From Christiangramia sediminis (GTDB lineage: Bacteria > Bacteroidota > Bacteroidia > Flavobacteriales > Flavobacteriaceae), in assembly GCF_020552705.1 (NCBI RefSeq), contig NZ_JAJBZG010000002.1, positions 186,001 through 250,000 on the forward strand: DNA of 64,000 nucleotides, given 5' to 3'. Positions 55,035 to 62,120 of this stretch are shown here, one piece after another. The notes under the pieces are model-generated. The model did no database searches, was not told the origin of the DNA, and saw only the letters and a list, made by a program, of their open reading frames with translations. Each line of letters begins with the position of its first letter. Positions within the stretch are counted from its first letter, which is position 1. Made by a program: the position numbers and the translations under genes.

Positions 55035-55050
55035 TGAATTTGTAAATCAT
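55009..55050 (-). CDS. ilvL: ilv operon leader peptide (13 residues)
   Basis: The mini-ORF encodes MIYKFSLGLIQQL: two Ile and three Leu in thirteen residues. The start MIYKF matches MIYEF of the leu leader over the first codons (ATGATTTAC then A/G, A, A/G). It lies 63 bases before ilvD. Part of its coding sequence is the 5' arm of a hairpin. A sensor of branched-chain aminoacyl-tRNA is inferred. Confidence 0.62.
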   Translation of the reverse strand: MIYKFSLGLIQQL

Positions 55051-55114
55051 AAACACTTGTTTTTCAATACTTTAAATCATTTTGTTTTACGATAGCTAAT
55101 AAATCCTAATTGGT

Positions 55115-55122
55115 CAAAATTA
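55115..55122 (-). promoter_or_regulatory. Putative -7 box of the ilv operon
   Basis: TAATTTTG on the minus strand matches TAnnTTTG, giving a leader of about 160 nt that contains the leader peptide. No clear -33 TTG is seen. Confidence 0.4.
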
Positions 55123-55133
55123 AGTTCAGGGTA

Positions 55134-55164
55134 TAAAAAAAAAGCCATCAGAAAAGATGGCTTT
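55134..55164 (-). terminator. Terminator of the GNAT-nitrilase gene
   Basis: AAAGCCATC / GATGGCTTT arms with a 6-base loop; on the minus strand followed by a run of ten Ts. It lies about 85 bases past the stop at 55248, and separates that gene from the ilv promoter. Confidence 0.85.
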
Positions 55165-55180
55165 GATTTATAATAATTAG

Positions 55181-55238
55181 ATCCCGCAGTGAGGAATCTC
55201 ATTTTAAAAGAGATTTCTTCTTTCAGTCGAAATGACAA
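55181..55238. repeat. Decayed family-A palindromic repeat
   Basis: GCAGTGAGGAATCTCATTTT ... GAGATTTCTTC ... AGTCGAAATGACA. It keeps the GAGGAATCT core and the GAAATGACA end of family A. Confidence 0.65.
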
Positions 55239-55247
55239 TCTTATTTA

Positions 55248-56771
55248 TTACTTCTTCTTTTTAAGTGAGTAAAGATCTTTTCTTCTATCCTTCATATTAC
55301 GAACACTTCCAAAGTTATGCAGCTCCTTTAAAAGATCAAGGTCCACATCTACCAGCAAGGTACTTTCAGTATTTGGCGTAGCTTCGGCTTTTATCCCGTT
55401 CACCGGGAAGGCAAAGTCTGATGGTGTTAAGACCGCGCTTTGAGAATACTGGATATCCATATTATCAACCTTTGGTAGGTTTCCTACAGATCCCGCCATG
55501 GCCACGTAGCATTCATTCTCTACTGCCCTGGCCTGCGCACAGATCTTAACCCGGGAATATCCGTTCTGGGTATCGGTCATAAACGGCACAAATAGTATAT
55601 TCATACCTTCTTCTGCCAGTAATCTTGAAACTTCAGGGAATTCAATATCGTAACAAATAAGCACTCCTATTTTCCCACAATCGGTATCAAAGGTTTCCAG
55701 TTTGTTGCCGCCTTTCATTCCCCAGGCCGTTTCTTCAGCCGGGGTGATATGCAGCTTTTCATATCGCTCGTAGCTACCATCTCTTCGGCATAGATAACCT
55801 ACGTTATACATATGTTCTCCTTCCGGTAGAGGCATACTTCCGGTAATAATATTTATATTATAGTTGATCGCGAATTCTCTGAAAGTCTCCAGCAATCTTT
55901 CCGTATAATCTGAAAGTCCGCGAATCGCTTCGGGTTCAGACAGATGATTGAATTGTGCCATCAAAGGAGCATTGAAAAGTTCGGGAAAAAGGATAAAATC
56001 ACTCTGATAATTACTTACCGCATCCACAAAAAATTCGATCTGAGAAACCAGCGCATCATAATCTTTGAAAAGACGCATCTGCCATTGCACCAATCCGAGT
56101 CTTACCACTGTTTTGGTGGTATTCACCAGTTTCTGAGGTTTGGTGTAATAAATATTATTCCACTCCATTAAGGTGGCGAACTCCTTGCTCTCATGATCTC
56201 CCGGCAGGTATCCCTTGATCACTTTCTTTACGTGAAAATCATTTTTCAGCTGAAAGGATAATACGGGATCATGAATCTCCTGAAGTTTTACCTTGTCTAT
56301 ATATTTTTTCGGAGTCAGTTCATCGGCATATTTGGAATAATTGGGGATACGCCCGCCAAAAATGATCGCCTTTAGATTTAAATGCTCACAAAGTTCTTTC
56401 CTGGCTTCATATAGCCTACGACCCAAGCGCATTCCACGGAATTCTGGATGGATAAAAACATCTATTCCGTAAAGTACATTTCCATTTTTGGTATGCGTGG
56501 AGAAATTTTCACCGCCAATGATCTCTTCATAATTATGAGTATCATCAAATTTATCATAATCTACGATGATCGATAAGGCACAACCGGCGATACGATTGTC
56601 GATAACAATACAAAGCTGACCTTCAGGGAACTTATTTACCAGGGTCTTGATCTCTCCCTTGCTCCAATATTCATCGGGCATCGCCTGGTAACTTTTTACC
56701 ATGGAGATCTTTAGTTCCTCATAGTCTTTAACCTTTAAATTTCTAAGTTCAATTTTTGCTGAATCTATCAC
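55248..56771 (-). CDS. GNAT domain fused to carbon-nitrogen hydrolase (nitrilase superfamily)
   Basis: The 507-residue protein has an N-terminal GNAT domain (residues ~5-200: CIVIDNRIAGCALSI; IDVFIHPEFRGMRLGRRLYEARKELCEHL) and a C-terminal nitrilase domain (residues ~225-500). The nitrilase triad is present: Glu in LFPELFNAP, Lys in YEKLHITP, and Cys in IGVLICYDIEFPE. This two-domain architecture is known across bacteria, but its physiological amide substrate is not. It is monocistronic with its own terminator. Confidence 0.88.
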   Translation of the reverse strand: MIDSAKIELRNLKVKDYEELKISMVKSYQAMPDEYWSKGEIKTLVNKFPEGQLCIVIDNRIAGCALSIIVDYDKFDDTHNYEEIIGGENFSTHTKNGNVLYGIDVFIHPEFRGMRLGRRLYEARKELCEHLNLKAIIFGGRIPNYSKYADELTPKKYIDKVKLQEIHDPVLSFQLKNDFHVKKVIKGYLPGDHESKEFATLMEWNNIYYTKPQKLVNTTKTVVRLGLVQWQMRLFKDYDALVSQIEFFVDAVSNYQSDFILFPELFNAPLMAQFNHLSEPEAIRGLSDYTERLLETFREFAINYNINIITGSMPLPEGEHMYNVGYLCRRDGSYERYEKLHITPAEETAWGMKGGNKLETFDTDCGKIGVLICYDIEFPEVSRLLAEEGMNILFVPFMTDTQNGYSRVKICAQARAVENECYVAMAGSVGNLPKVDNMDIQYSQSAVLTPSDFAFPVNGIKAEATPNTESTLLVDVDLDLLKELHNFGSVRNMKDRRKDLYSLKKKK

Positions 56772-56858
56772 GGCAATCTAATTTTTTAATAAACGAAGAT
56801 ACTGCAGAAATAGCAGTTTTAGAATTAGAACAAACAGAAAGAATCGAAGAATGAATTT

Positions 56859-57491
56859 TTAAACTTCGCAAATACCTTCCTTAATCGCGAAGATGACCAG
56901 ACCCACCCTACTTTTTACGTGAAGCTTATTAAACAGACTCTCACGATAATTTTCAACGGTCTTAGGACTAAGGTTCATTTCAGCCGCGATCGCTTTATAG
57001 GTAAGTTCGCTACAAGCATGGTTTAAAAACTCCATTTCTCTTTCCGTAAGCTCTTCATATTTAAGCTTTCTTTCCTCTTTATTTAAAGCTTCTGAGATTG
57101 TTTTATTTGAATAATACCCGGTGCGATCTATAGCATTTAGTGCCTGTTCAAACTCTTCAGGGTCTATATCTTTTAAAAGATAACCTCTGCAACCCAGTCT
57201 CAACATTTTAATAATGGTCTCGTCTTCCTGATCTACCGTCAGGGTAAGTACTTTCTGGTTTGGATGATTTTCTTTTAACCATTTCATGGTTTGCATACCA
57301 TCCATCACTGGCATTCGCATATCCAGCAAAATAAGATCTGGCCTAGGATTTCCTGCCTGAAGGTAATTTACAAGCTCTTCCCCATTTTTACAAACTTCAA
57401 TCACTTCAAAACCGTCAAAAGAATTGACCAGAATTTGTAGGGATTGCGCAAAAAGTTTATGATCGTCAACGATTATTATCGTTTTGTTCAT
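56859..57491 (-). CDS. Response regulator, NarL/FixJ type
   Basis: The 210-residue protein has a complete receiver domain: acidic pair Asp9-Asp10 (IIIVDDHKLF), phospho-acceptor Asp57 (LILLDMRMP) and Lys in GYLLKDIDP. The C-terminus has a LuxR-type helix-turn-helix (LTEREMEFLNHACSELTYKAIAAEMNLSPKTVENYRESLFNKLHV). Its start overlaps the histidine kinase gene by 26 bases. It is the natural candidate to bind the GGGGA/TCCCC palindromes at 59.6 and 61.0 kb (inference). Confidence 0.92.
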   Translation of the reverse strand: MNKTIIIVDDHKLFAQSLQILVNSFDGFEVIEVCKNGEELVNYLQAGNPRPDLILLDMRMPVMDGMQTMKWLKENHPNQKVLTLTVDQEDETIIKMLRLGCRGYLLKDIDPEEFEQALNAIDRTGYYSNKTISEALNKEERKLKYEELTEREMEFLNHACSELTYKAIAAEMNLSPKTVENYRESLFNKLHVKSRVGLVIFAIKEGICEV

Positions 57492-58272
57492 TTGATTTAA
57501 TCTTGGTTGGATATTGTAAAGATAGCCAAGTTCCTTCTCCTATAGAAGAATTCAGGGAGAAATTGGTATTTATCAATTCTGCACGACTGCGCATATTCAA
57601 CAATCCCGAACCTGTTTCCTGGTGCTCCATTTCAAAACCTCTTCCGTCATCAAATGCATAGATCTGAAGATTCTCAGAATTATAGGTGAATTTCACTTCA
57701 AGTTTTGAAGCACTGGCATATTTAATGACATTAGAAAAGAACTCCTGTAATATCCTAAAAAGTATAATACTGTCTTCCTGCGGAATGCTATAACTCTCAC
57801 CTTCTACTTCCAGCTTAGCATTGATAACTTCTAATCTATTAAAACGATCTATTTCATTTTTTACGGAAGCTTCCAGACCTACATAATCTATAACTTCATT
57901 ATTCAATGATCTTGAAAGCGCTCTAACTTCAGCAAGGGAATCGGCTACCAGATCTTTAACTTCCTTCAATCCATTTTGATTTTCCTTAGAAACTTTCTTG
58001 TTCAATATATTCAACTGAATGCTGGCTACGGCTAATAATTGACCAATATTATCATGCAATTCCCAGCTAACATTTTTTAAGGTAGCTTCCTGTATCTCCA
58101 AACGGACGTTGGTCAATTCTGTTTTAAAATTCTGTTCAGCCTGGAATTTCTCCTGAAGGATCTTATTCTTTCGCCTTTGATAGGTTATAAAAAATAAAAT
58201 GGTAAAACCTGCCAGAAAAAGAATGACCAGGATAAAATAAACAATTAGTAAGATCTCTTCTTTACGAAGCAT
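57466..58272 (-). CDS. Sensor histidine kinase (HisKA_3 type)
   Basis: The 268-residue kinase has one N-terminal membrane helix (IVYFILVILFLAGFTILFFITY), a coiled linker, the dimerisation/phospho-acceptor region NVSWELHDNIGQLLAVASIQL with the His, and an ATPase domain (ILQEFFSNVIKYASASKLEV, FDDGRGFEM, GSGLLNMRSRAELI). No periplasmic sensor domain is present, so the signal may come from a partner, possibly the adjacent 7TM proteins (inference). It pairs with the downstream NarL-type regulator. Confidence 0.92.
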   Translation of the reverse strand: MLRKEEILLIVYFILVILFLAGFTILFFITYQRRKNKILQEKFQAEQNFKTELTNVRLEIQEATLKNVSWELHDNIGQLLAVASIQLNILNKKVSKENQNGLKEVKDLVADSLAEVRALSRSLNNEVIDYVGLEASVKNEIDRFNRLEVINAKLEVEGESYSIPQEDSIILFRILQEFFSNVIKYASASKLEVKFTYNSENLQIYAFDDGRGFEMEHQETGSGLLNMRSRAELINTNFSLNSSIGEGTWLSLQYPTKIKSNEQNDNNR

Positions 58273-58336
58273 TTTAGTAGCTGATTAGACTAACAAGTAT
58301 ACATAAAATAAGTAAAATGAAGGAAAACCGGGGTTT

Positions 58337-59083
58337 CTAGTTTTGGATCAGATCTTCTGCTTTTCTGTTAAATCTATAATCCATATAGAAACCCAAAAGA
58401 AACATAGAATACAAAAAAATGTTGGCATAGAGTAAAACAGTAGCGTACAACTTAATAAATTCAGGATTTGAATAATTAAAATATGAAGTATAGATTTTTA
58501 TAGGAACTATGCATAATTGCCATATAAAAATAGCGATTCCAATATAGAAAAGAGCATCAACGTTCACATTCAAAATTCTATTGGATAGTAATACTTCAAA
58601 GAAGAATGCGATCAGGCAAAAAAATACGATAAACGTTCCTATTAGTATCACCGAGATATCTTCGGCGTATAAAAAATTTCCAAATGTACTGAAGCAAATG
58701 ATAGAGTAAACCCCAAAAAATAATAGAACCCAGTGCAATATTTTTTTCAGATGATATTTTTTAAGGATTTCAATTTGGGCCACAAAGAGATTACCTATTA
58801 CCAGATAGTTTACCACCCTGACTATATTATACAACCAGAAATTTCTATGGAAAGGTGAGTCTTTAAGAAAGGGCAGGGTCTCAAAATTATCATAAAAAGC
58901 CCAAATAGGGTACAGACCAAAAGTATCTGCAAAAAAGATAAAGCAGAGATAAAAGATAAAATACTTCATTTCCCTTTTTAAGCTGTCTTTAAACTTAAAA
59001 TAATAAGCTAAAGATGTGCACATCACCAAAAATTCAAATATGGGGATGACGTAAAGCTTATTTTCAATAATAAATTCTACCAC
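58337..59083 (-). CDS. Seven-helix membrane protein, copy B
   Basis: The 248-residue protein has about seven hydrophobic segments (starting with KLYVIPIFEFLVMCTSLAYYF and ending with YANIFLYSMFLLGFYMDY) and short loops. It is a paralogue of 59838-60569: both share SPFHRNFWLYNI / GSNFQRNYWLYNL and the final LYANIFLYSMFLLGF / ATMNIFFYSLFIFGF. No known transporter or receptor motif was seen. It lies 16 bases after the small-protein gene and 64 bases before the histidine kinase, so it may be an accessory sensor for it. Function unknown. Confidence 0.75.
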   Translation of the reverse strand: MVEFIIENKLYVIPIFEFLVMCTSLAYYFKFKDSLKREMKYFIFYLCFIFFADTFGLYPIWAFYDNFETLPFLKDSPFHRNFWLYNIVRVVNYLVIGNLFVAQIEILKKYHLKKILHWVLLFFGVYSIICFSTFGNFLYAEDISVILIGTFIVFFCLIAFFFEVLLSNRILNVNVDALFYIGIAIFIWQLCIVPIKIYTSYFNYSNPEFIKLYATVLLYANIFLYSMFLLGFYMDYRFNRKAEDLIQN

Positions 59084-59099
59084 TTAGTATTTTCTATAA

Positions 59100-59489
59100 T
59101 TAGTAAGCAAAGGGTGGCCAAAGTCCGCCATTTTCATTTAATGGTTCAATCTCGGTGTTTTCTTCATAATCTCTTCCTGAACCATCATCTTCAGTAGTAT
59201 TTTTCTTTTTGGTTGCTGACAAGAAGATAGTACTCAAATTGGGTCTGTTTTCTTTAGCCTTATAAGCACCTAACCAAATATTGATGCCTGGATTGGAAAT
59301 ATTAGCTTCTTCAGATTTCTCCCTTACATAATCAAGATATTCTTGTAATTCGTCTAAAGTGAAATGAAACTCACAGGTATCTTCATGCTTACTCCCATTA
59401 GTTGTTACATCAAGTCTTGTTTTCCACCATTCTTGTTGAATTTCGCGAGCCTCTTGAATTGTAATACACTTGTTTGGTTTTTCCATCAT
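59100..59489 (-). CDS. Small soluble protein of unknown function, copy B
   Basis: The 129-residue protein has a central acidic segment (FHFTLDELQEYLDYVREKSEE), a strand region (GINIWLGAYKAK, LSTIFLSATKK) and an acidic/Pro-rich tail ending GGLWPPFAY. No signal peptide. It is a paralogue of the frameshifted gene at 60576-60961. I do not know a family name, although the pair small protein + 7TM is duplicated here as a unit. The RNA at 59623-59732 is divergent from it. Confidence 0.72.
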   Translation of the reverse strand: MMEKPNKCITIQEAREIQQEWWKTRLDVTTNGSKHEDTCEFHFTLDELQEYLDYVREKSEEANISNPGINIWLGAYKAKENRPNLSTIFLSATKKKNTTEDDGSGRDYEENTEIEPLNENGGLWPPFAY

Positions 59490-59568
59490 TGAAAAGTTTG
59501 GTTAGCATTTGTTTTTGAATGAGGTTAAAAATAGAATTATTCAGAAGGAAATCTATATAACAACTACA

Positions 59569-59590
59569 AAAAGGGGATTTTTCCCCTTTT
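59569..59590. promoter_or_regulatory. Palindromic candidate operator, copy 1
   Basis: AAAAGGGGA-TTTT-TCCCCTTTT, perfect 9-bp arms. The right arm coincides with the expected -33 region of the plus-strand RNA promoter, so a bound protein would act directly on it, and on the divergent small-protein gene. Confidence 0.65.
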
Positions 59591-59609
59591 CACCAACGAA
59601 GTTCTGGTC

Positions 59610-59617
59610 TATATTTG
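59610..59617 (+). promoter_or_regulatory. -7 box of predicted RNA, copy 1
   Basis: TATATTTG fits TAnnTTTG. TTTT at 59587-59590 is 19 bases upstream, in place of the -33 TTG. Identical in copy 2. Confidence 0.6.
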
Positions 59618-59622
59618 TTTCA

Positions 59623-59732
59623 GTCATTTTAGTAAAGCTAAAGTGTTTTGGGGCAAAAAAGTGTCGGCAAAGATTTGTTATAGTTTTGAGTAGGGTCTTT
59701 ACTATAGCGCTAAATCGAGTAGGCACTTTTTT
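59623..59732 (+). ncRNA. Predicted structured small RNA, copy 1
   Basis: About 110 nt from the expected start to a T-run. The outer stem AAAAAAGTG (59655-59663) pairs with CACTTTTTT (59724-59732); the inner stem GATTT-GTTATAG (59672-59683) pairs with CTATAGC-(GCT)-AAATC (59702-59716). The loop GAGTAGGGTCTT is kept in both copies. Differences from copy 2 preserve pairing (A-U versus G-C in the inner stem; U-G versus C-G in the outer). The T-run gives a natural 3' end. No ORF of note. Confidence 0.6.
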
Positions 59733-59837
59733 ATATTAAAGCTATTTTCTACTTTTTTTGGTCTCTCCAGATTCTTGGCCTTGTTTTAAATATACACCAC
59801 AAGTTTAAATAAATTCTAGCGAAAGCCTATTACAAAC

Positions 59838-60569
59838 TCAGGTGGGAGCTTCATTTTTAATTTGTGATCTTTTTTTAATACCGCAGTTTAAGAACCCAAA
59901 AATAAACAGGCTATAAAAAAAAATATTCATTGTAGCTAATACCATCCTTTGCAACTCTACAAATTCCATATTAGTAGCTTCATAATATTTACTGTAAATA
60001 AAAAAAGGAGTAATAGATAAATACCATAATAAAACTCCTACGGAAACATAGAAGGCTAAGGACCTGTAGAAATTTAATATTATATCGCTTTGCAACATTT
60101 CATAGAAATACCTAAGAATTAAAATTAGGTACATAAGAGCATTAACAAGGATAGTAAACTGGGAATACGATTGAAAGTAGACATCCGAAATGATTAAGTT
60201 TAAAATCATTGCGGGCACCAATAAAAAAGCGAAAGTTTGTAGGAGCTTTTTAAAATTAGACTCTTTAAGCTGACTTAAAAAGAAAAGTATATAGATAATA
60301 TATTCAATTATATTACGAAGATTATATAGCCAGTAATTGCGCTGAAAATTACTTCCCTTTATAAAACCAAAATATTCGTAGTTAGAATAATAAGCTATTA
60401 TTGTATATAAAGCTGCAATTTCCACAAAGAAACTGAACCATAGAAACCCAACCAATAGCTTGTATTCATAGGTGGGACTTATAGCTTTCTTCAAATAATA
60501 AATCCCAGCTAGGGCAGCTAATAATTCTAACAAGAATACCGGCAGGGAGTTAAGTAAATGATCTAACAA
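59838..60569 (-). CDS. Seven-helix membrane protein, copy A
   Basis: A 243-residue paralogue of 58337-59083 with about seven hydrophobic segments (LLNSLPVFLLELLAALAGIYYL first; MNIFFYSLFIFGFLNCGI last) and the shared GSNFQRNYWLYNLRN motif. It starts 6 bases after the small-protein copy A. The two copies have diverged substantially in sequence while keeping length and order. Function unknown. Confidence 0.75.
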   Translation of the reverse strand: MLDHLLNSLPVFLLELLAALAGIYYLKKAISPTYEYKLLVGFLWFSFFVEIAALYTIIAYYSNYEYFGFIKGSNFQRNYWLYNLRNIIEYIIYILFFLSQLKESNFKKLLQTFAFLLVPAMILNLIISDVYFQSYSQFTILVNALMYLILILRYFYEMLQSDIILNFYRSLAFYVSVGVLLWYLSITPFFIYSKYYEATNMEFVELQRMVLATMNIFFYSLFIFGFLNCGIKKRSQIKNEAPT

Positions 60570-60575
60570 AAGAAT

Positions 60576-60961
60576 CTAATAATTGATTGGTGGTTCACCA
60601 CCCTGAGATGTATTGAAAGGATCAATTTCATAGTTGTTTTCCTGATTAATAGCAGCCCCCAGATCTCCTTCTGCAGAAACTTCTTTAGTGGGAGCTAAAA
60701 AAATGGTAGCATAGCTTTTCTTTTCATTTGATTTCGGGTACAAACCAAAGTAAATACGAACTCCGGCTTTTTTTACTCCTTGCTTATTAGATTCTTCTTT
60801 TACATAATCCAAATATTCCTGTAATTCCTCTAAGCTATACCAGAATTCGCGGGTATCTTCATAGCCCTGAACATTGTCTATTTCTTTGGCTCGGGTATTT
60901 TTCCAGTCTCCCTGGAGCTCTCTAGCCCTTTCTTTACTGATACATTTTTGGGTTTTTGCAT
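60576..60961 (-). pseudogene. Small soluble protein, copy A, with apparent 1-nt frameshift near its start
   Basis: From the ATG at 60961 the frame (MQKPKN, then stop after 28 codons) is lost, but one base out of frame it continues as KCISKERARELQGDWKNTRA, then EDTREFWYSLEELQEYLDYVKEESNKQG, matching copy B. The break falls in CCCAAAAATGT, where copy B has CCAAACAAGTGT, one base longer. Upstream in the long frame no ATG exists before a TAA at 60965. Only an internal ATG at 60812 gives a 78-residue product. It may be a true pseudogene, slippage-controlled, or a sequencing error in an A-run. Confidence 0.65.
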
Positions 60962-61035
60962 TTTAGGTGTATTTGTTGATATATTGGATAGTAAAAATGA
61001 AATAATTCTGTATTATTTCAAAGCCGTTTAAAAAC

Positions 61036-61055
61036 AAAGGGGAATTTTCCCCTTT
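61036..61055. promoter_or_regulatory. Palindromic candidate operator, copy 2
   Basis: AAAGGGGAA-TT-TTCCCCTTT, perfect 9-bp arms; same place relative to the small-protein start and RNA promoter as copy 1. Confidence 0.65.
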
Positions 61056-61075
61056 TCACCAACGAAGTTCTGGTC

Positions 61076-61083
61076 TATATTTG
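61076..61083 (+). promoter_or_regulatory. -7 box of predicted RNA, copy 2
   Basis: TATATTTG with the same 19-base spacing to TTTT (61053-61056) as copy 1. Confidence 0.6.
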
Positions 61084-61088
61084 TTTCA

Positions 61089-61198
61089 GTCATTTTAGTA
61101 AAGCTAAAGTGTTTTGGGGCAAAAAAGTGCTATCCAAGGTTTGTTATAGTTCTGAGTAGGGTCTTTTCTATAACGCTAAACCGCGGTGGCACTTTTTT
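61089..61198 (+). ncRNA. Predicted structured small RNA, copy 2
   Basis: Same architecture as 59623-59732. AAAAAAGTGC (61121-61130) pairs with GCACTTTTTT (61189-61198); GGTTT-GTTATAG (61138-61149) pairs with CTATAAC-(GCT)-AAACC (61168-61182). About 75 bases covering promoter and 5' half are identical to copy 1, while the stems differ in a compensatory way. A T-run closes it, 52 bases before the pxpC stop codon. Confidence 0.6.
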
Positions 61199-61202
61199 AT
61201 TT

Positions 61203-61250
61203 GGCCTCACCCGGAACTGAAATTCAGTTCCGACCTCTCCAAAGGAGAGG
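61203..61250. repeat. Double hairpin repeat at the end of pxpC
   Basis: GGAACTGAA/TTCAGTTCC with a single-base loop (61213-61231), then CCTCTCC-AAA-GGAGAGG (61234-61250), directly next to the pxpC stop (61251). A likely interspersed repeat type; it may also act as a 3' stabiliser of the pxp mRNA. Confidence 0.65.
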
Positions 61251-62120
61251 TTATAATTCAGGATATTTAACTTCTTTAAAATTTATTTCCTCTCCAGGAA
61301 ATTTTTGTGAAAGCACCTGGATCCCTTTTTCCGAAAGTTGCAAAATCCTGGGATAACCACCCGTAGTCTGGCAATCTCTCATTAAAACAATTATTTTTCC
61401 TGAAGGAGTTAACTGCACAGTTCCCGGCATTACCGGAGAGGTAATAATTGGCTGAAGTTCATTTATAAGGTCTTCCTTAAACTGAACCGCCATCCTATTA
61501 CTGCTATCATCAGTTTTGAACTGGGAATTGAAGATTTGATCTTGCTGTGTAGCACTAAGCTGATCAAATTCCGGTCCCGGGTACACCTCAACCTCATTCC
61601 TATTCAAGTAATTTATATCTAACTTTAAATTTGAATGTGTCTCAGTTATTGCTAATCGTTGTGACTTATAGCTTAGTTTTATTCCTTTCCTCAATCTGAA
61701 ATTTTCGGTAAGACCTTCATACCAGCTAAAACTTTCCATTATAAATTCTGTCTGAAAACCGCCAAGAATGCCCAGATAGCTGCGGAAACCAGATTTACGC
61801 GTTCCGAATTTAAGGATGTCCCCTTGCTGAATCTCAATAAATGTATTATTCTCGATAGGTTCCCCATTTAATTCAGGAGAAAGATCAGCTCCGCTTATAC
61901 AAATTGATGTTGGAGCATTAAATTTTAATTGCGGTCCCTGCATAGTAATTTCTAAAACTGAAGCTTCTTCAGGATTACCCAGAATCAGATTACAAATGCG
62001 CATGGCATATCTATCCATAACTCCACTGTGAGGGACACCAAATTTTTGAAATCCAAATCTTCCGAGATCCTGAATTGTTGAAAATAATCCGGGTTGTAAA
62101 ACTTCAATTTCAGCCTTCAT
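61251..62120 (-). CDS. pxpC: 5-oxoprolinase subunit C (biotin-dependent carboxyltransferase-like)
   Basis: The 289-residue protein has QPGLFSTIQDLGRFGFQKFGVPHSGVMDRYAMRICNLILGN and SGADLSPELNG, with SPVMPGTVQLTPSGKIIVLMRDCQTTGGYPRI, the PxpC signatures. With PxpA and PxpB it hydrolyses 5-oxoproline to glutamate using ATP. It overlaps pxpB by 11 bases and ends the operon. Confidence 0.93.
   Translation of the reverse strand: MKAEIEVLQPGLFSTIQDLGRFGFQKFGVPHSGVMDRYAMRICNLILGNPEEASVLEITMQGPQLKFNAPTSICISGADLSPELNGEPIENNTFIEIQQGDILKFGTRKSGFRSYLGILGGFQTEFIMESFSWYEGLTENFRLRKGIKLSYKSQRLAITETHSNLKLDINYLNRNEVEVYPGPEFDQLSATQQDQIFNSQFKTDDSSNRMAVQFKEDLINELQPIITSPVMPGTVQLTPSGKIIVLMRDCQTTGGYPRILQLSEKGIQVLSQKFPGEEINFKEVKYPEL

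Larger units (their letters stand above)
59490..59837. other. Gap with palindrome, promoter and predicted RNA (copy 1)
   Basis: This 348-base gap contains, from left to right, the leader of copy B, a GGGGA/TCCCC palindrome, a plus-strand TATATTTG promoter and a ~110-nt predicted RNA. About 150 bases of it are repeated at 61.04-61.2 kb. Confidence 0.6.

Noticed and set aside
60576-60812. 78-residue ORF taken as a complete gene
   Set aside because: Homology to copy B continues upstream of its ATG to about 60945, so the ORF is the remainder of a longer, frameshifted gene.
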